A stretch of 64,000 nucleotides of DNA from JAGIBJ01 sp032119595. GTDB lineage: Bacteria > Actinomycetota > Thermoleophilia > Solirubrobacterales > Solirubrobacteraceae. The DNA lies in contig JAUMBQ010000004.1 in assembly GCA_032119595.1 (NCBI GenBank), positions 1 through 64,000 of the forward strand, written 5' to 3'. The translations under genes and the position numbers were made by a program. Under the pieces are notes generated by a model. The model was given only the letters and a program-made list of their open reading frames with translations, had not been told where the DNA came from and searched no databases. Of the stretch, positions 15,525 to 23,990 are shown one piece after another (positions within the stretch are counted from its first letter, which is position 1; every line of letters starts with the position of its first letter).

Positions 15525-17393
15525 CTAGCCGCCGATGCCCTTGGCGTAGTGCGACTGGGCGTACGAGAGCGGGAGGCCCCAGCTGTAGGTCGCGACCTCG
15601 TCGAGGTGGCCCGTGAACGGCGTGACGGTAGCGCCGAACGCACCGAGCGTGCCGCCAACGACCGTCGTGGCAGCCGACGGCACCGCGAGCGTGCCGAGGG
15701 AGACGCCGTTGCGGATGAGCTGGATGCCGGATCCGTCGCGCCGCAGAACCACATGCACCCAAGCGCCGCTGTTCGACGCGGACGGGCGGTCAAGCGTGTA
15801 CGCCACGCCGCCGGCCCAGATCGTCGCTGCGATTCGGCCCGGCAGGACGTTGATCCGCACCTTGCCGGGAGCTCCGATGATCGTGCCGCCCGTCGTGGAG
15901 GCAGCGTCGAGCTTCGCCCACGCTTCGACCGCGAACTGGGTGGCCGGGGCGCGATCCGGGATCGTGCCGTAGGAGCCGGGCTGGAACCGGACTGCGGTAT
16001 TGGTGTCGTTTAGTGGCGCGCCGACTTCTCTTAGGTCGATGGGCCCTGTGTAGCGACCGAGCGGCGCGGGGCCGGTGTAGTCGTCGATCATCGCGTCAGT
16101 GGCCCAAGTCCCGGTGCTCGTGGCCGACGCTTTCCGTGGTTCACCCAGGCGGTAGTAGCCGGCGATGCCAGGGGTGGAAACGACGGTATGCCCGTAGTCG
16201 GCCGGAGGCGTGACCGTGACGGAGTAGCTCCCATCAGCTTGTTTGGTACCGACGGAGACATGCACACCCGTGACGGCATCGGTGAAGGCCTGGCCGCTCT
16301 GCCACGCGGCTGCGTACGGAGTGCCCACACCCGTGGAGCGTGAGGGGCAGTAGCCGTCTGAACGCCGAATCACTTCGATCGGCCCCGCCAGACTCATGAC
16401 GTTTGCGTCGTGCCTTGCCACGACGACGCCGTCGGCGCAGCCCGGAGTGCCGTCGGTGACGGTGCTGCGCACCTCAACCGTGAGCGCGCGGGCCGTATTG
16501 GTGCGGACCGCGATCATCTTGGTACCGCCAGCGGTCTCAAGGGGGGACAGCGTGGCCGTCACGGGGACGGGGTTCTTCGCGCAGACGACCTGGCTGTCGT
16601 CGATCCAGCCCTGCTTCCATTTCATGTAGGCCATGGAGTGCGGAGTGGCCGTGTTCTGGCTGCTCATGATGTCGAACCCGGCCGCGGGAGAGCTGGTCCA
16701 AACTGGGTTCTCGAGATTGATGGGCGGAAGCGCACCGCTAGGCTTGTAGCGCGCATCGGGCAGGCCGAAGAGGTGGAGCAGCTCGTGGGCCGCGAGTTCC
16801 CCGACCCCCTGAGTGGTCATTCCGGAGACGGCGCCGAGGCGGACTCCCCCCGCAAACGTAGTTCCATCGGGGGCAGTCTTCTGTCCGATCTCGGCGCGAG
16901 TTTCGAAATCTGATGCTGCGGAGCCCGCAACGGTGAAGACCGACACACCGCTGTAAATCGTTGGGTTGGCGGATTTGGCCGCCGCAATTGCGTCGGGCAG
17001 CAGCTCGTTGAGCGAGGTCTTGTAGTACGCCAGTGTCTTTGGCATCCGCAGCCACGGAAGGCCGCCCTTTGCGCCGAGGTTGAGCCGCCCGTAGGAGTTG
17101 CTGTTGATCAAGACCGCTGCGGTCGAAACCTGCGCGGCGACCATCGCAGCGCTTTCCGAGGGCCCAGCAGGGGCGTCGCTGAAGTCAACCGGGATGACGA
17201 GGTTGGTAAAGGTGCCGGTGCCTGCGGGGAATATCGCTGAACGAGGGGTCACGCCGACGCCGAAGGACAACATCGACGGGATGGCGCAGTGGCCGGAAGG
17301 CACTGCCGCTACAGCTGGCGCCGCCGGGGCAAGCGAAACCAGCATCGCGCTGGCTAGCGCGAGCGCCAGGCGTCGCGGGGAAATCAGGGGCAT
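15525..17393 (-). CDS. Exported zinc metallopeptidase (M6-like) with LamG-type C-terminal domain
   Basis: A 622-residue exported protein. A signal peptide covers residues 1-30. The zinc motif is AHELLHLFGLPD, HExxH at 203-207 with the downstream Gly and Asp213 typical of immune-inhibitor-A/M6-like proteases. A beta-rich middle part follows. From about residue 415 the sequence GIAGYYRLGEP to the end (VEAWAKLD, GAWVHVVLRRDGSGIQLIRNG, HLDEVATYSWGL) is a concanavalin/LamG-like jellyroll, likely binding sugar. The GC content appears somewhat lower in the catalytic half than in neighbouring genes. Confidence 0.82.
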   Translation of the reverse strand: MPLISPRRLALALASAMLVSLAPAAPAVAAVPSGHCAIPSMLSFGVGVTPRSAIFPAGTGTFTNLVIPVDFSDAPAGPSESAAMVAAQVSTAAVLINSNSYGRLNLGAKGGLPWLRMPKTLAYYKTSLNELLPDAIAAAKSANPTIYSGVSVFTVAGSAASDFETRAEIGQKTAPDGTTFAGGVRLGAVSGMTTQGVGELAAHELLHLFGLPDARYKPSGALPPINLENPVWTSSPAAGFDIMSSQNTATPHSMAYMKWKQGWIDDSQVVCAKNPVPVTATLSPLETAGGTKMIAVRTNTARALTVEVRSTVTDGTPGCADGVVVARHDANVMSLAGPIEVIRRSDGYCPSRSTGVGTPYAAAWQSGQAFTDAVTGVHVSVGTKQADGSYSVTVTPPADYGHTVVSTPGIAGYYRLGEPRKASATSTGTWATDAMIDDYTGPAPLGRYTGPIDLREVGAPLNDTNTAVRFQPGSYGTIPDRAPATQFAVEAWAKLDAASTTGGTIIGAPGKVRINVLPGRIAATIWAGGVAYTLDRPSASNSGAWVHVVLRRDGSGIQLIRNGVSLGTLAVPSAATTVVGGTLGAFGATVTPFTGHLDEVATYSWGLPLSYAQSHYAKGIGG

Positions 17394-17474
17394 TGGGCCT
17401 CGAGACGAGTGGGGACCCGCGCCACCCTACCGCACGCCCTCTCCAACGGTAGAGGGCGTGCCAGTGTTCCGCCC

Positions 17475-18341
17475 TTAGCTCACGAGCTTGCGCTGCATGC
17501 CGAAGATCGCGGCGCGCCAGAGGATCACGGCGAAGGCGATGAGGATGCTGAGGTGGGCGAGGTCGACCCAGCCGTCCCAGCCGAAGACGGCGTGGCGGAC
17601 GAGCTCGACGCAGTGGTGGAGCGGGTTGAACCAGGCGAGCGTCTGGGCCCAGTCGGGCAGGCGATCGAAGGGGAAGAACGCGCCGGAGGTGAGCATCACC
17701 GGGGTGAGGAACGCGCTGGTCACGTAGGAGAAGTTCTCCATCGCCTTCATGTAGGCGGCGACGCAGATGCCAAAGCAGGCCCAGCCGATGCCGGTGATGA
17801 AGTTGATGATCGGCACCACGAGCATCCACCACGACGGATCCAGGCCGAACAGCATCGCCACGAGCATCGGCGCGCAGCCGAACACGCCCGCGCGGGCGCC
17901 CATCCAAAGCACCTCGCCGGTGACCAGCTCCTCGGTGTCGACAGGCGCCGCGAGAATCGCGTCATAGGTGTGCTGGAACTTGTACTTCACCCACGTGCCG
18001 AACATCGCCGGGAACGCCGACGAGAACAGCACCGCCGTCGCGACCGTGCCGGTGCCGACGAACTCGATGTAGTCCAGCCCGCCGACGGTCGCCACGAGCG
18101 AGCCGAAGCCGAACCCGAACGCGATGAGATAGACGGTCGGTTCGACCGTCGACGAGAAGACCGAGCCCTTCCAGTACGACGAGAAGTTGATGACCTCCCG
18201 CACGAGGACGCCCTCGAGGGCGGAGCGCTCCAGGCGGCCGACCTTGCCGCGCTTCGGGCGGCTCGGCGCGGCGGCCGGCTTGCCGAGATCGGGCGTCGCC
18301 GGTCCGGAACCCTGCTTCGTGGTGACGTCGGTGGCGCTCAT
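17475..18341 (-). CDS. ABC-2 type exporter permease
   Basis: A 288-residue membrane protein with six hydrophobic segments in the NodJ/DrrB pattern, including the family stretch FLTPVMLTSGAFFPFDRLPDWAQTLAWFNPLHHCVELVR. Its start overlaps the stop of the ATPase gene by four bases (ATGA), so the two are translated as a pair. It would form the channel of a two-protein exporter of a small molecule, polysaccharide or antibiotic; the cargo is not evident. Confidence 0.88.
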   Translation of the reverse strand: MSATDVTTKQGSGPATPDLGKPAAAPSRPKRGKVGRLERSALEGVLVREVINFSSYWKGSVFSSTVEPTVYLIAFGFGFGSLVATVGGLDYIEFVGTGTVATAVLFSSAFPAMFGTWVKYKFQHTYDAILAAPVDTEELVTGEVLWMGARAGVFGCAPMLVAMLFGLDPSWWMLVVPIINFITGIGWACFGICVAAYMKAMENFSYVTSAFLTPVMLTSGAFFPFDRLPDWAQTLAWFNPLHHCVELVRHAVFGWDGWVDLAHLSILIAFAVILWRAAIFGMQRKLVS

Positions 18342-19300
18342 GCGATCTCCTCGCCGGTGAGGACGACAAACGCGTCCTCGAGATTGGTGGGGCGACGCTC
18401 GCCATCGGGCACGGCGCGATCACCGGCGGCGTCGATGCCGAGAATCGCGACCGACGTGCCGGTGCGGCGGGTCGTAAAGCCGTCGGCCTTGGCCTGCGCC
18501 TCGACCTCCGCCAGCCTGGCCGGCGGCCCGTACACCTCGACGGCCTCGCGACCGGCGTACTGGTGGGTGAGTTCAGTCGGATGCCCGGCGGCGACCTTCT
18601 TACCGAGCGACATCACCGCGACGGTGTCGCAGAGGCGCTCGGCTTCCTCGATGTAGTGCGTCGACATCAAGATCGTGACGCCCTCGCTGCGCAGTCCGTC
18701 GATCAGCGCCCACAGCTCCTGGCGGACCTGCGGATCGAGGCCGACCGTCGGCTCGTCGAGCAGCACCAGTCGCGGCTCATGTACGAGCGAGCGCGCGATC
18801 AGCAGCCGGCGACGCATCCCGCCGCTGAGTTCGTCGGCCTTGGAATCGGCCCGGTCGGTGAGGTTGGCGAGCGCCATAGCGCGGTCGATCGCCGACTTCC
18901 GGTCGTTGCGCGGCACGCGGTACAGGTGAGCGAAAACGCGGAGGTTCTGCTCGACCGTGAGCGTGGTGTCGAGGTTGTCGAGCTGCGGCACGACGCCAAG
19001 GTCGGCGCGGGCCTGCTTCGACTCGCCCGGCAGCTCGTAGCCGAGCACGTGCAGCGTGCCTTCGTCGGCGATTGCCTGGGCGGTGAGCATCTTCATCGTC
19101 GTCGACTTGCCCGCGCCATTGGGGCCAAGGAGGCCGACGCAGGTGCCTTCGGGCACGTCGAGATCGAGCCCGTCGACCGCGGTGATCTTGCCGAACCGCT
19201 TCACGACGCCCCGCAGGCGGATCGCGAGCGGGCGCTCAGCGACGGCGGTTGCGGCGGGCGAGTCGATGGGAGCTGGGGTGTGGTCGGGGGCCTGGGTCAT
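18338..19300 (-). CDS. ABC exporter ATP-binding protein (NodI/DrrA type)
   Basis: A 320-residue ATPase with Walker A GPNGAGKST, signature LSGGMRRRL, Walker B LVLLDEPTVGLDP and the switch His in MSTHYIEEAERLC. The C-terminal extension (EAVEVYGPPARLAEVEAQAKADG) is the regulatory tail typical of drug/Nod-factor exporters. The ATG at 19300 is preferred; upstream codons to 19408 look like leader. It drives the permease encoded immediately downstream. Confidence 0.9.
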   Translation of the reverse strand: MTQAPDHTPAPIDSPAATAVAERPLAIRLRGVVKRFGKITAVDGLDLDVPEGTCVGLLGPNGAGKSTTMKMLTAQAIADEGTLHVLGYELPGESKQARADLGVVPQLDNLDTTLTVEQNLRVFAHLYRVPRNDRKSAIDRAMALANLTDRADSKADELSGGMRRRLLIARSLVHEPRLVLLDEPTVGLDPQVRQELWALIDGLRSEGVTILMSTHYIEEAERLCDTVAVMSLGKKVAAGHPTELTHQYAGREAVEVYGPPARLAEVEAQAKADGFTTRRTGTSVAILGIDAAGDRAVPDGERRPTNLEDAFVVLTGEEIA

Positions 19301-19464
19301 GGGCTCGGGCTCCTCAGGGGTGGTGGACCGGGGTGGCGGGCGCGCCGCTTGCAGTATCGACGGTGCGCCACCGTCAAGCCTAGGACCGCGCGACGCGACG
19401 AAACTCATCGATCATTTGCGGGGAAAGGCGCGCAGGCGCGCCACAACCCGGCTACGTTCAATCG

Positions 19465-19845
19465 ATGTACAGCGGCCTGGACGATGCAGCACGAGATCTG
19501 GTCCTGGCGGAGGTCGTCGAACTCGAGCATCTCCTGCTGAACCCAGAGATTCGGGGCGACGCCGACGCGGTCCGCCGGCTCCTGCGCGACGACTTCGAGG
19601 AGATCGGCGCCTCCGGCCGGCACTGGCACCGCGACGCGATCGTCGACTACCTCGCCGAGCACCCTGGGCACGGCTCGGAGACGAGCCAGATCGACGCGTC
19701 GTTCCTCGCTCCGGGTGTCGTGCTCATCACCTATGCCGCGCGCAGCCTCGACGAGGCCCGCAGCATCTCCCGACGCAGCTCCGTGTGGGTACTCGGGCAT
19801 GACGGCTGGGCGCTGCGCTACCACCAGGGCACGCCGGTCGGCTGA
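19465..19845 (+). CDS. NTF2-like (DUF4440/SnoaL-type) protein
   Basis: A 126-residue single-domain protein with the cone-fold pattern of DUF4440: a helix beginning LVLAEVVELEHLLL, then GDADAVRRLLRDDFEEIGASGRHWHRDAIVDYLAEHP, then strands ending HDGWALRYHQGTP. Such proteins are small enzymes or ligand binders with no common activity. It stands alone between the ABC exporter and the histidine kinase. Confidence 0.75.
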   Translation: MYSGLDDAARDLVLAEVVELEHLLLNPEIRGDADAVRRLLRDDFEEIGASGRHWHRDAIVDYLAEHPGHGSETSQIDASFLAPGVVLITYAARSLDEARSISRRSSVWVLGHDGWALRYHQGTPVG

Positions 19846-19922
19846 GGTTCGGGCGGCCGCCTGAGGGGTGTCGATCGCCTGACGCCCCGTCGCCCGCCCG
19901 CGGCCCCGTCGGGCGCCCGAGG

Positions 19923-22487
19923 CTAGGCCTGGTCGTCCTCGGGGCCGAGCACGTCGACGAGCGCGGCGTCGAGCGCTGCCCGCGTGAACGGTTTGGCGAT
20001 GAACCGCGACGGGGCCGCGCCTGGGGGCGGGTCTGGGCTTCCGGCGTCGCTGTAGCCGGACATCACCAGGACCCGCACGTGCGGGTGGCGCTCGCGGACG
20101 CGTTCGGCCAGTCGCTGTCCGCCGGGTCCGGGAACGACGGTGTCGGTGATGAGCAGATCGAGTTCGTCCGGCACCATGCTGGCGCTGACCGTGAGGGCTT
20201 CGTGGCCGTCGCACGCTTCGACCGTCGCGTAGTCGTGGAGGTCGAGCATGCTGCGAACTAGCAGCCGCACGGACGGGTCATCGTCGACGAGCAGAACGCG
20301 CGCGCCGCTCGGCGGTCCGACGACCTCGGTGGTGTCTGGCGCCGGTGCCTCGGCCTCCACATGCGAGGCGGGCAGGTAGACCGTGAACGTGGTGCCGACG
20401 CCGACTTCGGAGTCGGCCTCGATGGTCCCGCCGCTGTGCTTGACGATGCCGTACACGGTCGCCAGACCGAGGCCGGTCCCCTCGCCATCTTTGCGGGTGG
20501 TGAAGAACGGCTCGAAGATGTGCGCGAGCGTTGCGCGGTCCATGCCGACGCCGGTATCGCTCACCTCGAGCACGACGTATCGCCCGGCATTGCCTTCGAC
20601 GCTCGGGTGGCTGCGCACCGGCTCCTCGCGTAGCTCCGTCACGCCGGTGCGGATCGTGAGCGTTCCGCCGTCGGGCATCGCATGGCCGGCGTTCACGGCG
20701 AGGTTGACCAAGACCTGCTCGATCTGGCCACGGTCGGCGTCGATCTGGCCGGTCTGGGCGCCGAGCTTGACCTCGACCTCCACCGCGGGCGGCATCAGCC
20801 GCTGCAGCATGGGCTCGAGTTCGGCGACAGTGAGGTTGACGTCGAAGATCGAGGTCTCGAGTTCCTTGCCGCGCGCGAAGGTGAGGAGCTGTTGCGTAAG
20901 GCTCAACCCGCGTTCGCCCGCCTGGTGGATCTCGGCGACCTCGGTGCGGCGCGCGTCGTCTTCGTCCATCCGGTGCAGCATCAGTTCGCTGTAACCGAGG
21001 ACGGCCGTGAGGACGTTGTTGAAGTCGTGCGCGATGCCGCCGGCGAGGCGGCCGATGGCTTCCATGCGCTGCCCCTGGCGGAGCTGGCGCTCGAGCTGCT
21101 CGCGCTGGCTCACGTCCTCCGCGATCACCACGCGCGCGGGGCGATCGCCGAACTGCAGATCGTGTCCGGCGATGCGGACCTCCAGCTCGGAGCCGTCGCG
21201 GCGCCGGTGCCTGCCCTCGCCGACCGCGATCTCGGGCATCCTCAGCGCGAGAAAGGCGTCGTGGTCAAATCCGTACGCGTGCGTTGCGGCGTCGTTGACG
21301 TCGAGGATCTCGAGCGTTTCGCGGTCGTAGATCCAGGCTGGGAGCGGGCTACTGCCGAACAGCATCCGGTAGTTGCGCTCCGATGCGAGGGCCGCAGCCT
21401 CGGCTCGTTCGCGTTCGGTTAGCTCGCGGTTCACCGACGAGATCAGCCCGTTGATGTCGGTGCCGAGTGCGGCGACTTCGCGCGGGCCGCCCGTCGCCAC
21501 GGCCCGCAGCGGCACGTGCTCGCTGGTCTCGCGAACGGCCCCGCCAAGCCGGGCGACCGGCAGGGCCACGCGCCGGTAGATCACGAACGCGGCCCCGAGG
21601 ATGATGGCGAGGCCGACGCCGATAATGAGGAGTTGACGATCCCGCAGGCGGGCGGATTCCGCGAGCGCGGCGTCCTCGTCGATGCCGGCGTAGAAGCGCC
21701 ATCCGGCGCCCGGCACGTCGCTGGCCGCGTAGATGCGGTCGGTGCCGTCGGGGTCGGGGTGCGAGGCGGTGCGGTCTTTGGCGCCGACGGCGATCGGGTC
21801 GATCTTCCGCCCGACGGCGCGGTCCGGCGCGATGGAGCGCGTGAGGACGGTCCGGCCGTCCTTGGTCGTCAGGAGGAACTCAACGGGCTGCCCGCCGCCG
21901 AGGAGCTTCACGAGGCCGACCCCGGCTGGTTCGAGGGTGAGGAACGCGGCGACGATGCCGCCCTTGAACGGTGCCGCGGCGACGATGGCGTGGGTGTCTG
22001 TTCCGGGCTCCGGAACGGGCGCTTCGAAGATCGGTCCCTGTTTGGCGCGATCCAGCCACGCGGCGCTGGCATAGGAGGTCTGCGGCGACTTGCCGGGCGA
22101 CTTGGAGGAGCAGCTCACCGTGCCGTCCGACTTCATGACGTCGACGTGGCCTTGATCGAGGCCTGGAGGTCCCGAGAACGCGAGGCTGCAGCTGGCGGGA
22201 TCCTTGAACACGTTGGCGATGTTCGGGGTGGCGGCCAGGCCGGCCACGGTCTCCTGGAGCAGTTTCGCGGTATCGCCGAGTTGTCCTGACGCCGTGCGCG
22301 CGGCGAACGCGGCGTCATCGGCGGCGTTGTTGCGGCCGTCCCGCGCGCTTTGCGAAGCCACGTAGGTGGTCGCGGCCAACGCCACGAGCACGAACGCGAG
22401 CGTCAGTGCGGCGAAGTAGGTGCTGAGCCGCCATCCACCAGCCGTAGGCGTGGTCGGCGTCTGGCCTGACTCCTGCGGTCTAGGCAT
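19923..22487 (-). CDS. Hybrid sensor histidine kinase with receiver domain
   Basis: An 854-residue membrane sensor. Two transmembrane segments (about 21-43 and 286-304) enclose an extracytoplasmic sensing domain of dCache type. Then come a HAMP-like linker (305-358), a PAS domain (about 371-458), the dimerisation domain with His487 in GGIAHDFNN, a HATPase (NLAVNAGHAMPDGG, SDTGVGMD, GTGLGLATVYGI) and a C-terminal receiver (VLLVDDDPS, phosphoacceptor Asp in LITDTVVPG, Lys in FIAKPF). The ATG at 22487 is chosen since the open frame upstream encodes no domain. No partner regulator is adjacent. Confidence 0.9.
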   Translation of the reverse strand: MPRPQESGQTPTTPTAGGWRLSTYFAALTLAFVLVALAATTYVASQSARDGRNNAADDAAFAARTASGQLGDTAKLLQETVAGLAATPNIANVFKDPASCSLAFSGPPGLDQGHVDVMKSDGTVSCSSKSPGKSPQTSYASAAWLDRAKQGPIFEAPVPEPGTDTHAIVAAAPFKGGIVAAFLTLEPAGVGLVKLLGGGQPVEFLLTTKDGRTVLTRSIAPDRAVGRKIDPIAVGAKDRTASHPDPDGTDRIYAASDVPGAGWRFYAGIDEDAALAESARLRDRQLLIIGVGLAIILGAAFVIYRRVALPVARLGGAVRETSEHVPLRAVATGGPREVAALGTDINGLISSVNRELTERERAEAAALASERNYRMLFGSSPLPAWIYDRETLEILDVNDAATHAYGFDHDAFLALRMPEIAVGEGRHRRRDGSELEVRIAGHDLQFGDRPARVVIAEDVSQREQLERQLRQGQRMEAIGRLAGGIAHDFNNVLTAVLGYSELMLHRMDEDDARRTEVAEIHQAGERGLSLTQQLLTFARGKELETSIFDVNLTVAELEPMLQRLMPPAVEVEVKLGAQTGQIDADRGQIEQVLVNLAVNAGHAMPDGGTLTIRTGVTELREEPVRSHPSVEGNAGRYVVLEVSDTGVGMDRATLAHIFEPFFTTRKDGEGTGLGLATVYGIVKHSGGTIEADSEVGVGTTFTVYLPASHVEAEAPAPDTTEVVGPPSGARVLLVDDDPSVRLLVRSMLDLHDYATVEACDGHEALTVSASMVPDELDLLITDTVVPGPGGQRLAERVRERHPHVRVLVMSGYSDAGSPDPPPGAAPSRFIAKPFTRAALDAALVDVLGPEDDQA

Positions 22488-22633
22488 GGAACACGATCCT
22501 CCCCCGGATCTGAACGCGTTGGCGGACACGCTAATCCACATAGCGAACCTCATGGGAAAGCCGCCCCAGGATCTCAACGAATGACGCGAGACGTCGCCAT
22601 CGCGCTCGGCTCCGTACAATCGCCAGACCGCCC

Positions 22634-22705
22634 GCCCCCATGGTGTAGCGGTTAGCACGCTGGCCTTTCACGCCTGAAGCAGGAGTTCGATTCTCCTTGG
22701 GGGTA
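22634..22705 (+). tRNA. tRNA-Glu (TTC)
   Basis: Acceptor GCCCCCA/TGGGGGT, anticodon loop CTTTCAC with TTC at 22667-22669, T arm AGGAG/CTCCT with loop TTCGATT, discriminator A. The anticodon stem contains a T-T mismatch at its second pair. No CCA is encoded. Confidence 0.9.
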
Positions 22706-22826
22706 TTTTCCGAGTTACGGCGACGACGCCGGCTCGAACTGAAGAGGCCCGTCGCGGCTGAGCGCATCTGCCGATCCCGGCGGCGGTGCGCTCAAGCTCG
22801 CTCCGCACCGTGGCGAAGACTTGGGC

Positions 22827-23201
22827 ATGACGCCCGACCGCACCAGGACGCAGGCATCGCTCGCTGAGGGGAAGCCGGGTGGGTTTGGATCTCGGGTGCT
22901 CCGAGGGGTGCGGGTCGTCGTCGGAGGGATCGGGCTGTGGTTCGCCGGCCTTGGGATCGCGGTGATCTACTCAGGCAGCTCCCCGGCCGCTCGGCGCCGG
23001 ATCAAGTTGGGCTTCGTCGTGCTCGGCGTCGCGTTTGCTGCGTACCTCGTGGCCGACGGCCAGCCGGAGTTCGCACCGTTCGCGATTGCCCTGCTGCTGG
23101 CGCAGCTCACCGGCTTCCAGCTGCTCGACCAGCGCCGCGACCGGAGGCTCGCGCAGGAGCATGAGCGGCGCCGCCAGCGCGCACGCGAAGGTTGGGCATG
23201 A
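22827..23201 (+). CDS. Small membrane protein, 124 aa
   Basis: Not recognised. Two or three hydrophobic segments are visible (VRVVVGGIGLWFAGLGIAVIY, IKLGFVVLGVAFAAYLVA, FAPFAIALLLAQLTG), then a strongly charged tail (LLDQRRDRRLAQEHERRRQRAREG). The ATG at 22827 is preferred over a TTG six bases upstream. Its stop overlaps the ATG of the next membrane protein gene by four bases, so the two are made together. Confidence 0.6.
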   Translation: MTPDRTRTQASLAEGKPGGFGSRVLRGVRVVVGGIGLWFAGLGIAVIYSGSSPAARRRIKLGFVVLGVAFAAYLVADGQPEFAPFAIALLLAQLTGFQLLDQRRDRRLAQEHERRRQRAREGWA

Positions 23202-23548
23202 GCGTCGTCGGGCGCGTGGGCCGCGTGGTCGGCGGGACGCTGGTCGTGCTCATGGAGTGCACGCTCGGCTGGTTCTCCAACGGCGCGTTTGGCTGCTTCT
23301 CGTTCCTTGAGAAGGACCGGGCCGGCCGCCGCAGGGACATGGCCCTGCTCGCCGTGCCAGGGCTCGCTTTGACGGCCCTCGTCTTCTACGAAGGAGAGCG
23401 CGAGCTGGCGGCGATCCCGGGCGGGATCACGGCGTTTGTGCTGCTCTATCTGCTCGCCGTCGACCTCTACCTCGAGCGCGAGCACCCAGGCCACGGACCG
23501 CATGAGAGCCGGCTGGCCCGCGACCGGTCTCGCCGCTGGAGCCGCTAA
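23198..23548 (+). CDS. Small membrane protein, 116 aa
   Basis: Not recognised. It has hydrophobic segments near VGGTLVVLMECTLGWF, LLAVPGLALTALVFY and ITAFVLLYLLAVDLYL, and a charged C-terminus. Coupled to the gene before it by an ATGA overlap. The pair may form a small membrane complex, but there is no clue to its role. Confidence 0.55.
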   Translation: MSVVGRVGRVVGGTLVVLMECTLGWFSNGAFGCFSFLEKDRAGRRRDMALLAVPGLALTALVFYEGERELAAIPGGITAFVLLYLLAVDLYLEREHPGHGPHESRLARDRSRRWSR

Positions 23549-23984
23549 GTCGCCGCGCCCTTGGGCCCGTTTGCGGCGCCCGTCAGCCCTCGGTCCAACA
23601 GAGTTCCGAAACTCCAACAAGGGTCGACACTCCAACAAGGGTCGACACTCCAACAAGGGTCGACACTCCAACAAGGGTCGACACTCCAACAAGAGTTCCG
23701 ACACTCCAACAAAAAGTAGGCAGGTTGGCCCTAACCCCTCTAGCGCCAACCTCCCTACCTCGACGCCGCGCTGCGGCTCGCCGCCGCGCCGCGCCGCGCC
23801 GCGCCGCCGCCGCGCCGCCGCCGCCGCCGCCGCGCCGCGCCGCCGCGCCGCGCCGCCGCGCCGCGCCGCCGCCGCCGCGCCGCGCCGCCGCCGCCGCGAC
23901 GCGGCGGCCCTCAGGCGCCGCCGCGGCGTTCAGGCTGCCGGCGGCCCTCAGGCGCCGCCGCGGCGTTCAGGCTGCGTGCGGCCC
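23549..23984. other. Repeat-rich convergent intergenic region
   Basis: No credible gene lies in these 436 bases. They contain, in order, an 18-mer array, a run of about 120 bases made almost only of CCG and CGC (23780-23900), and a 37-base tandem repeat. Open frames across the area on both strands are products of the repeats. Confidence 0.7.
23594..23720. repeat. Tandem 18-mer array ACTCCAACAAGGGTCGAC
   Basis: Four perfect head-to-tail copies of ACTCCAACAAGGGTCGAC begin at 23611, 23629, 23647 and 23665. A diverged 20-base unit with AGAGTTCCGAC at its end (23683) and a partial unit (23703) follow, and a partial unit ending GAGTTCCGA precedes. There are no spacers, so it is not CRISPR. It sits in the gap between two convergent genes. 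Each unit junction carries GTCGAC, a 6-bp palindrome. Confidence 0.92.
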
Positions 23985-23990
23985 TCAGGC
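23904..23990. repeat. 37-base tandem repeat overlapping a stop codon
   Basis: Copies beginning GCGGCCCTCAGGC start at 23904, 23941 and 23978; the first two are complete and near-identical, the third is cut short. Each full unit holds a GGCGCCGCCGCGGCG segment able to fold back on itself. The last copy runs into the stop codon of the polytopic membrane protein gene (23985). Confidence 0.8.

Noticed and set aside
14033..15793. 586-codon minus-strand open frame over the second lipase
   Set aside because: The lipase has signal peptide, triad and a good ribosome site; the antisense frame has none.
23594..23720. CRISPR array
   Set aside because: The units abut without spacers and no cas gene is near.
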